This document shows positions 57,432 through 64,000 of a DNA stretch of 64,000 nucleotides, one piece after another. The stretch spans positions 2,619,501-2,683,500 of the forward strand of contig NZ_CP040518.1 of the NCBI RefSeq assembly GCF_005848555.1. Reading direction: 5' to 3'. Origin of the DNA: Blautia sp. SC05B48 (GTDB lineage: Bacteria; Bacillota; Clostridia; Lachnospirales; Lachnospiraceae). The first letter of the stretch is position 1, and each line of letters begins with the position of its first letter. Both the position numbers and the translations under genes were made by a program. Under the pieces are notes generated by a model. The model did not search any database. It was given only the letters and a program-made list of their open reading frames with translations, and was not told the origin of the DNA.

Positions 57432-58331
57432 GTGAATTCCAAAAAAAGTGGCATGTCTCTGGTGGCGAAACAGAGAGCGGCGGGCTGGATCTTTCTGGCA
57501 CCGGCAACGATCATGATCGCTGTCATGAGTTTTTATCCGATGATCCGTGCATTTATCATCTCTTTACAGACAGGTGCCGGAGCAAATATGAGGTTTGCGG
57601 ATCCGATCTTCAGTAACTATAAACGTATCATGATGGATAAGGTATTCCAGCAGTCCATCGTCAATACGTTCCTGTATCTTATTATTCAGGTACCGATCAT
57701 GCTGGTCCTTGCGATCCTGCTTGCACAGCTTCTGAATAACAAGGATCTGAAATTTAAAGGTTTTTTCCGCACATGTGTATTTCTTCCATGTGCAACATCT
57801 CTTGTATCTTATTCTCTGATCTTTCGTTCTATGTTTGCAACAGACGGTCTGATCAACAGCATCCTGATCAAACTTGGAATTTTAACAACTGGCTATAACT
57901 TCCTGGGTAACTCCACAAGTGCAAAGATCGTGATCATCATCGCACTGATCTGGAGATGGACAGGATATAACATGGTGTTCTATCTGGCAGGTCTTCAGAA
58001 TATTGAATATTCTGTATACGAGGCAGCAAAGATCGATGGTGCCAATGGCTGGAAGACTTTCTGGAAAATTACCGTACCACTTCTGAAACCGACAATTATC
58101 ATGACATTTATTATGTCGATCAATGGTACACTGCAGTTGTTTGATGAGTCTGTCAACCTGACAAAAGGTGGCCCGGCAAACTCAACCATCACAATGTCCC
58201 ATTATGTTTATAATACATGCTTCATCAACGTGCCAAACTTCGGATATGCGGCAGCAATGTCATTTATCATATTTATCATGGTAGCGATCCTGGCCTTTAT
58301 CAATTTGAAAGTAGGTGATACACGTGACTGA
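57432..58331 (+). CDS. CUT1 ABC transporter permease (MalF/UgpA type)
   Basis: This 299-residue membrane protein has about six transmembrane segments. The EAA loop is YEAAKIDGANGWKTFWKITVPLLKPT, which contacts the cytosolic ATPase. I chose GTG at 57432, 7 bp after GGAGGAG; a TTG at 57414 would place the ribosome site inside the gene. It overlaps the next permease by 8 bp. No ATPase gene is in the operon, so a shared MsmK/UgpC-type ATPase is likely. Confidence 0.92.
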   Translation: MNSKKSGMSLVAKQRAAGWIFLAPATIMIAVMSFYPMIRAFIISLQTGAGANMRFADPIFSNYKRIMMDKVFQQSIVNTFLYLIIQVPIMLVLAILLAQLLNNKDLKFKGFFRTCVFLPCATSLVSYSLIFRSMFATDGLINSILIKLGILTTGYNFLGNSTSAKIVIIIALIWRWTGYNMVFYLAGLQNIEYSVYEAAKIDGANGWKTFWKITVPLLKPTIIMTFIMSINGTLQLFDESVNLTKGGPANSTITMSHYVYNTCFINVPNFGYAAAMSFIIFIMVAILAFINLKVGDTRD

Positions 58332-59154
58332 GAAAAAGAACAAATCCGCAATTCAGAGAAGATTGATCCCTACATATATTTTTCTGATCATCGTATCATT
58401 TATCTCTGTATTTCCGCTGTACTGGATGATCTCTGCGGCAACCAATACATCCACAGATGTATCCAGAGGTCGGATCCTTCCGGGTACATATTTTATGCAG
58501 AACTTTAAAAACCTGACTGCACAGCAGCCGCTGTGGAGAGCTCTTGGAAACTCTCTGTTTTATGCAGCTCTTACCACAGTGATCTGCCTTCTGATCTGTT
58601 CTATTGCAGGTTATGGCTTTGAGGTATATCATGACAGATGGAAAGACAGACTGTTTTCCATCCTGCTTCTTGCCATGATGATTCCGCAGGTTGCAACGAT
58701 GGTTCCTTTATTTAAGATGTTTTCCAAAGCAGGACTCTTAAATACAGCGGTAGGTTTTATTCTCCCGATCATCTCCACACCATTTATGATCATGATGTTC
58801 CGTCAGAATGCCAGAGCATTTCCTGTTGATATCATTGAAGCAGCACGTATTGATGGATTAAGCGAGGTAAGGATCTTTTTCCAGATGTTTATTCCGACTA
58901 TGAAATCTACTTATGCGGCGGCAGCAGTTATCACATTTATGAATGCATGGAATTCTTATCTGTGGCCGAAGGTAATCATGACAGATAATAAGGCGATGAC
59001 AATGCCGATGCTGATCGCCAATCTGATCACAGGATATGTAACAGATTACGGTATGCTGATGTGCGGTGTATTATTCTGTTCCATTCCGACTATGATTGTA
59101 TTCTTTGTATTGCAGAAACAGTTTGCGGAGGGTATTACGGGAGCTGTAAAATAA
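58324..59154 (+). CDS. CUT1 ABC transporter permease (MalG/UgpE type)
   Basis: This 276-residue membrane protein has about six transmembrane segments. The EAA loop is IEAARIDGLSEVRIFFQMFIPTMKST. The start is GTG at 58324 behind a TAGGTGAT site inside the previous gene; GTG at 58315 is an alternative. It is the second permease of the glycan importer and is followed by a terminator. Confidence 0.92.
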   Translation: MTEKKNKSAIQRRLIPTYIFLIIVSFISVFPLYWMISAATNTSTDVSRGRILPGTYFMQNFKNLTAQQPLWRALGNSLFYAALTTVICLLICSIAGYGFEVYHDRWKDRLFSILLLAMMIPQVATMVPLFKMFSKAGLLNTAVGFILPIISTPFMIMMFRQNARAFPVDIIEAARIDGLSEVRIFFQMFIPTMKSTYAAAAVITFMNAWNSYLWPKVIMTDNKAMTMPMLIANLITGYVTDYGMLMCGVLFCSIPTMIVFFVLQKQFAEGITGAVK

Positions 59155-59193
59155 TCTTAACCTAATGTGGATTGCGAATACCTGCTTGACACA

Positions 59194-59268
59194 AAAAGGA
59201 TGCTGCTGAAATCTTTAGGTATATTGTATAATATGCTTTAACTGGATTATGTAGCATCCTTTTCTTAA
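59194..59268 (+). terminator. Terminator after the ABC transporter genes
   Basis: AAAAGGATGCT pairs with AGCATCCTTTT across an AT-rich loop, with T at the end. A TATAAT (59227-59232) lies in the loop and could start transcription of the downstream glycosidase. Confidence 0.65.
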
Positions 59269-59355
59269 CCAGAGCAGTTGTCTGGGATAAAGCTTCGCAG
59301 CGCAGCGGATGCTTTTGTCCGCTTGATGCGAATCAAATTATAAGGAGATAAAAAA

Positions 59356-61380
59356 ATGGCAGAGCAGATCAGATATGACCATTATCTACACGGCGGCGAT
59401 TACAACCCTGAGCAGTGGCTGGACAGACCGGATATTCTGAAAAAAGATATCGAATATTTCAAAAAAGCCCATATCAATACCGTTTCCATGGGAATGTTTT
59501 CCTGGGCAGTGCTGGAGCCGGAAGAGGGAAGATATAATTTTGACTGGCTGGAAGAGGTGATCGATAATCTGTATAAAGAAGGAATTTATACGATACTTTC
59601 CACACCATCCGGAGCAAGACCGAAATGGATGGCAGATAAATACGAAGAAGTTCTTCGCATGGATCCGGATCGCACAAGAAGATTTTTCGGTGGAAGACAT
59701 AATCACTGTTATACTTCTCCGGTATATAGGGAAAAAGTCTACAATATTAATAAGAAGCTTTCTGAACGTTTCGGAAAACATCCCGCAGTGCTTTTGTGGC
59801 ATATTTCTAATGAATATGGCGGAGAATGCCACTGTCCTCTGTGCCAGGAAAAATTCCGGGAATGGCTGAAAGAAAAATACGGAACCATCGAAAATTTAAA
59901 TTCCAGATGGTGCACAACATTCTGGAGCCATACCTATAACAGCTTTGATCAGATCGAAAGTCCTTCGCCAAAGGGGGAAAATGCTCTTCATGCACTTACC
60001 CTGGACTGGAAACGTTTTGTTACAGACAGGACTGTGGATTTTATGAAGTATGAAATTTCTGCGATCCGTGCAGGTGGTTCCGAGCTTCCGGCAACCGCCA
60101 ATCTGATGTATGACTACAACGGACTGGACTATAAAAAATTTAAGGATGTTATGGATATTGCATCCTGGGATAATTACCCAAGCTGGCATAAAAAAGACAA
60201 TTATACCACAGCGTTGGACGGAGCCATGCAGCATGATCTTATGCGAAGCATCAAGAAAGCACCGTTTCTTCTGATGGAATCCTGTCCCTCTGCGACCAAC
60301 TGGAAGCCTGTCAACAAGCTGAAAAAACCAGGAATACATCTGGCTGCTTCTCTGCAGGCAGTTGCTCATGGTTCAGACAGTGTTCTGTATTTCCAGCTTC
60401 GTCAGAGTCAGGGAGCCTCTGAGAAATTCCATGGTGCGGTGATCGATCACTACGGTGGGGATGATACCCGTATTTTCCGCGAAGTGACAGAGGTAGGAGA
60501 AGCATTGGAGCAGATCCGGGAAACTGCTGGAAGCGTGACGAAGTCTCCGGTGGCTGTTCTCTATGACAGGGAAAATGACTGGGCGCTGAAGGATGCGCAG
60601 GGACCTCGAAACGAGGATATGCATTATCAGGAAAATGTGCAGAAACAATATCGTGCCCTCCGAAGAAAAGGCTATAATACAGACATCATCAATATGGAAC
60701 ATGATCTGTCCCGGTACCGTCTGTTAACGGCACCGATGGCCTACATGTTTTATCATGGATATGCCGAAAAGCTGCGCACTTTTGCAAAAAATGGCGGTAC
60801 TCTGGTACTTTCCTACTGGTCAGGAATTGTAGATGAAACAGATAAATGCTATCTTGAGGGAACCCCTCACGGACTGATGGAGGCAGCCGGTATCCGTACG
60901 GAAGAAATCGATGCACTTTATGACTGGGAAGAAAATGTAGGTGTTCCGGAAACAGGAAATCATCTCAGACTTACAGAAAGCTATACCTGTAAAAATCTCT
61001 GCGAGCTTGCAAAGGTTTCCGATGCGGAAGTGTTGCTGCGTTATGGAAGGGATTTCTATCAGGGGTATCCGGTGCTGACTCACAAGAAATACGGAAAGGG
61101 CCATGTTTATTATGTGGCGGCAGATATGGAAGCGTCTTTTTATGAGGACTTTCTGGGAAGGGCAGCAGAGGAAGCAGGTGTGAAGATGCCGATTACATTT
61201 ATACCGGAATGTATTTCTGTGACAACCAGAGAAAATGAGGATACGGAATATCTGTTTATCCAGAACTTCGGAGAAAAGACAGAAACTGTTTCTGTTCCGG
61301 GGGATTACGAAGTTCTCTATGGATCAGCGGATGAAAATATGGCTCCGCTTGCCACCAGGATCTTAAAGCGGAAAAAATGA
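59356..61380 (+). CDS. GH42 beta-galactosidase
   Basis: At 674 residues this has the GH42 length and three-domain plan. The TIM barrel starts HGGDYNPEQW. The acid/base is Glu153 in HISNEYGG and the probable nucleophile Glu308 in LLMESCPSATNW. A Zn-type Cys cluster (CHCPLC, plus C118) is present. There is no signal peptide, so it acts inside the cell on imported galactosides. AAGGAG precedes the ATG. It is in the same gene group as the transporter and the hexosamine kinase. Confidence 0.94.
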   Translation: MAEQIRYDHYLHGGDYNPEQWLDRPDILKKDIEYFKKAHINTVSMGMFSWAVLEPEEGRYNFDWLEEVIDNLYKEGIYTILSTPSGARPKWMADKYEEVLRMDPDRTRRFFGGRHNHCYTSPVYREKVYNINKKLSERFGKHPAVLLWHISNEYGGECHCPLCQEKFREWLKEKYGTIENLNSRWCTTFWSHTYNSFDQIESPSPKGENALHALTLDWKRFVTDRTVDFMKYEISAIRAGGSELPATANLMYDYNGLDYKKFKDVMDIASWDNYPSWHKKDNYTTALDGAMQHDLMRSIKKAPFLLMESCPSATNWKPVNKLKKPGIHLAASLQAVAHGSDSVLYFQLRQSQGASEKFHGAVIDHYGGDDTRIFREVTEVGEALEQIRETAGSVTKSPVAVLYDRENDWALKDAQGPRNEDMHYQENVQKQYRALRRKGYNTDIINMEHDLSRYRLLTAPMAYMFYHGYAEKLRTFAKNGGTLVLSYWSGIVDETDKCYLEGTPHGLMEAAGIRTEEIDALYDWEENVGVPETGNHLRLTESYTCKNLCELAKVSDAEVLLRYGRDFYQGYPVLTHKKYGKGHVYYVAADMEASFYEDFLGRAAEEAGVKMPITFIPECISVTTRENEDTEYLFIQNFGEKTETVSVPGDYEVLYGSADENMAPLATRILKRKK

Positions 61381-61456
61381 TCACAGCAAAAAGTATAAAG
61401 CATATTTGTTTTCGGACGGTATGCTTTTTACTGTTGTCTGGGAAAGAGAAGGTAAA

Positions 61457-62572
61457 ATGAAAGGTACAGCAAAAGAAGAGATAAAAAGAATAGCGGATCA
61501 GTTTGCATTTACCGGAGAACTGGTTTCCTGCGGCCCTTGCGGAAGCGGGCATATCAACGAAACCTATATGCTGAGATATCGGATCGGAGATATGGGGTCC
61601 ATTAAGGTGATCCTTCAGAAGATCAATCGGGAAATCTTTCAGAAACCGGAAGAACTGATGGAGAACATTGCCGGAGTCACTGGACATCTGAAAAAGAAAG
61701 TCCTTCAGAAGGGAGGAGATCCGGAACGGGAGGTTCTGAACCTGATTCCGACGAAAGAGGGGAAGGCATTCTTGACAGATGAAAACGGAGAATGCTGGAG
61801 AGCTTATATTTTTATTACCGATGCAGTAAGCTATGATCTGGCGGAAAAACCGGAGGATTTTTATGAAAGTGCAGTTGCATTTGGAAAATTCCAGGAAATG
61901 CTGGCAGATTATCCGGCAGAGACTCTGCATGAAACGATAAAGGATTTTCATGATACAAAGAAACGTTTTCAGACTTTGAAAAATGCCATAGAGAAGGACA
62001 GCTGCCATCGTGCCGAATCTGTAAAAGAAGAGATTGCATTTGCGCTTCAGCATGAGTATCTGGCAAATGTATTCGGTGAGCTTCTGGCAAAAGGTGAGGT
62101 GCCCCTTCGGGTAACGCACAACGATACGAAGCTGAATAACGTTATGATCGATCTGGAAACAGGAAAGGGAATCTGTGTAGTGGATCTGGACACGGTTATG
62201 CCGGGACTTGCCATGAATGATTTTGGGGATTCCATTCGTTTCGGGGCCAGCACTGCATTGGAGGATGAGAAAGATTTAAGCAAAGTATCCTGTGATATGG
62301 AACTCTATGAAATCTATGTAAAAGGCTTTCTGGAAAGCTGTGGAGATAAGCTTAGTGCAAAAGAGATCGAAATGCTTCCCATGGGAGCTAAGGTGATGAC
62401 CTATGAATGCGGCATTCGCTTTCTTACTGATTATCTGGAGGGAGATCATTATTTTAAAATCGACCGGGAAGAACATAATCTGGACCGCTGCCGCACACAG
62501 TTTAAATTGGTGGCAGATATGGAACAGAAATGGGACACTATGCAGACGATCGTGAAAAAATATCAGAAATAA
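61457..62572 (+). CDS. nahK: N-acetylhexosamine 1-kinase (NahK-like, APH fold)
   Basis: This 371-residue aminoglycoside-phosphotransferase-fold kinase has a nucleotide loop near CGPCGSGHINETY. The catalytic loop is VTHNDTKLNNVMID (Asp223), followed by the metal motif VVDLDTVMPG. Homologues phosphorylate GlcNAc/GalNAc at C1 after phosphorolysis of lacto-N-biose. It lies between GH42 and GH112, exactly the pathway context. The start at 61457 follows GAAGGTAAA; an in-frame ATG at 61406 lacks a site. Confidence 0.88.
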   Translation: MKGTAKEEIKRIADQFAFTGELVSCGPCGSGHINETYMLRYRIGDMGSIKVILQKINREIFQKPEELMENIAGVTGHLKKKVLQKGGDPEREVLNLIPTKEGKAFLTDENGECWRAYIFITDAVSYDLAEKPEDFYESAVAFGKFQEMLADYPAETLHETIKDFHDTKKRFQTLKNAIEKDSCHRAESVKEEIAFALQHEYLANVFGELLAKGEVPLRVTHNDTKLNNVMIDLETGKGICVVDLDTVMPGLAMNDFGDSIRFGASTALEDEKDLSKVSCDMELYEIYVKGFLESCGDKLSAKEIEMLPMGAKVMTYECGIRFLTDYLEGDHYFKIDREEHNLDRCRTQFKLVADMEQKWDTMQTIVKKYQK

Positions 62573-62604
62573 AAAACAGAGGTTTTTACAATGGAGGTAA
62601 AGCG

Positions 62605-64000
62605 ATGAGCGAAACAAAAGGAAGAGTGACTATTCCGACAGATCTGGATGTGATTCCGGAGACACTGAAAATGCTGGACGAATGGGGGGCAGATGCCATC
62701 CGTGACTGTGATGGAACAGAATTTCCGGCAGAGCTGAAGAAAACCGGCGCAAAGATTTATGCAACTTATTATACCACCAGAAAGGATAATGCCTGGGCAA
62801 AGGCTCATCCGGAAGAAATCCAGCAGATGTATATCATGACATCTTTTCACACGGCAGTGTCGGATACTCTGGAGATCCATCTGATGGATCATCTGTATCC
62901 GGATATGCTGGCGGTGAATACAAGAGATGATATCAGAAGATGGTGGGAAGTCATTGATCGGACTACCGGGGAAGTTGTCAGTACAGAGGAATGGTCATAC
63001 GATGAAAAAAACGGAAATGTTGTGATCAGACCGGCGAAAGGGTTTCATGAGTATACGGTAAGCTTTCTTGCATATATCATGTGGGATCCGGTACATATGT
63101 ATAATGCAGTTGTCAATGACTGGAAGGATGTAGAGCCTCAGATCACTTTTGATGTGCGTCAGCCTGCAACACGTGCGCATTCTATGGATCGCCTCCGCAG
63201 ATTTCTGGATTCCCATGATTATGTGAATGTAGTACGATTTACTACCTTTTTTCACCAGTTCACACTGATTTTTGATGAGATGGCACGGGAAAAATATGTA
63301 GACTGGTTCGGATATTCCGCTTCGGTGAGTCCATATATCCTGGAACAGTTTGAGCAGGAAGTGGGATATAAGTTCCGTCCGGAGTTTATCATTGATCAGG
63401 GATACATGAACAACACTTATCGGATCCCATCAAAAGAATTTAAAGATTTCCAGGCTTTTCAGAGACGGGAAGTGGCGAAGCTTGCAAAGGAAATGGTAGA
63501 CATTGTTCATGAATATGGAAAAGAAGCCATGATGTTCATGGGCGATCACTGGATCGGAATGGAGCCCTTTATGGATGAGTTTGCTTCCATCGGGCTGGAT
63601 GCGGTAGTGGGAAGCGTTGGAAACGGTGCGACCTTACGTTTGTTCAGTGATATTAAACATGTAAAATATACGGAGGGAAGATTTCTGCCGTACTTTTTCC
63701 CGGATACCTTCCATGAGGGAGGGGATCCTGTAAAAGAGGCAAAAGTAAACTGGGTGACTGCAAGAAGAGCCATCCTTCGAAGCCCGATCCAGAGGATTGG
63801 ATATGGCGGTTATCTGAAGCTGGCTCTGGAATTTCCGGATTTTGTACAGTATATCAAGGAAGTCTGCCAGGAATTCCGTGTGCTCTACGACAACATCCGG
63901 GGAACCACACCGTACTGCGTAAAACGTGTGGCAGTTTTAAATTGCTGGGGAAAAATGCGCTCCTGGGGAAACCATATGGTACATCATGCCATCTATTACA
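62605..64000 (+). CDS. GH112 1,3-beta-galactosyl-N-acetylhexosamine phosphorylase (3' end outside window)
   Basis: The frame is open from ATG 62605 (GGAGG upstream) to the window end: 465 residues of a protein normally over 700. It begins MSETKGRVTIPTDLDVIPET, then has MLDEWGADAIRDCDGTEFP with the GH112 general acid Asp region, FTTFFHQFTLIFDE, and MFMGDHWIGMEPF. It should convert Gal-beta-1,3-GlcNAc/GalNAc plus phosphate to galactose-1-phosphate and HexNAc. Some GH112 enzymes prefer galactosyl-rhamnose, but the adjacent NahK-like kinase favours the HexNAc reading. Confidence 0.9.
   Translation, partial: MSETKGRVTIPTDLDVIPETLKMLDEWGADAIRDCDGTEFPAELKKTGAKIYATYYTTRKDNAWAKAHPEEIQQMYIMTSFHTAVSDTLEIHLMDHLYPDMLAVNTRDDIRRWWEVIDRTTGEVVSTEEWSYDEKNGNVVIRPAKGFHEYTVSFLAYIMWDPVHMYNAVVNDWKDVEPQITFDVRQPATRAHSMDRLRRFLDSHDYVNVVRFTTFFHQFTLIFDEMAREKYVDWFGYSASVSPYILEQFEQEVGYKFRPEFIIDQGYMNNTYRIPSKEFKDFQAFQRREVAKLAKEMVDIVHEYGKEAMMFMGDHWIGMEPFMDEFASIGLDAVVGSVGNGATLRLFSDIKHVKYTEGRFLPYFFPDTFHEGGDPVKEAKVNWVTARRAILRSPIQRIGYGGYLKLALEFPDFVQYIKEVCQEFRVLYDNIRGTTPYCVKRVAVLNCWGKMRSWGNHMVHHAIYY

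Noticed and set aside
59186-59232. TTGACA and TATAAT as one promoter before the GH42 gene
   Set aside because: The spacing is 35 bp, twice the normal value; TATAAT alone inside the terminator loop is noted only as a possibility.

Overview
The window reads as about 64 kb of chromosome from a Gram-positive gut anaerobe of the Lachnospiraceae, Blautia-like by impression. The grounds are codY, a CIRCE-controlled groES-groEL pair, a cyclohydrolase and AICAR transformylase encoded as separate genes behind a ZTP riboswitch, a DUF4080-type radical SAM protein, strong AGGAGG ribosome sites, sigma-A promoters, and a galacto-N-biose/lacto-N-biose locus typical of mucin or milk-glycan users. No 16S gene is present, so the genus is inference.

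Layout. 1-31.4 kb is core chromosome: yifB(comM)-dprA-topA-codY (DNA uptake/processing, topology, nutrient sensing), groESL, guaB and a cell-wall amidase, the ZTP-controlled purine genes, tRNA-Gly and tRNA-Phe on the minus strand, two envelope enzymes, an iron alcohol dehydrogenase, thioredoxin reductase and thioredoxin, a polytopic membrane protein, a Crp/Fnr regulator, a B12-type radical SAM protein, trmL, a mutS2-response regulator-histidine kinase operon, a YhaM-type exonuclease and rlmD.

31.4-48.6 kb is an AT-rich accessory island inserted after rlmD. It has four parts. (i) A cysteine-protease-like pseudogene split by an IS3-family element. (ii) A tightly coupled three-gene cassette: thymidylate-kinase-like, B12-type radical SAM, and Fe-S uracil-DNA-glycosylase-like. 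I do not recognise it as a described system. (iii) Decayed plasmid/ICE backbone: SymE, ParA, a ParB gene with two in-frame amber codons, and frameshifted small genes. (iv) A restriction/anti-phage cluster: NgoFVII-type PLD nuclease, Z1 helicase, a second PLD/B3-like protein that seems to have lost its catalytic HxK, a C5 methyltransferase with its XRE controller, an HNH nuclease, a frameshifted Vsr, and an AIPR-family protein.

48.9-64 kb returns to chromosome-like sequence. A c-di-GMP-I-like riboswitch precedes a large hybrid sensor kinase. Then come glycerol dehydrogenase, an AraC regulator, a small membrane protein paralogous to the one beside guaB, and a glycan operon: CUT1 ABC transporter, GH42 beta-galactosidase, N-acetylhexosamine kinase and GH112 phosphorylase (cut by the window edge). 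This operon is predicted to import and phosphorolyse beta-1,3-galactosyl-HexNAc disaccharides. All functional names come from motif recognition by eye; no database search was run.
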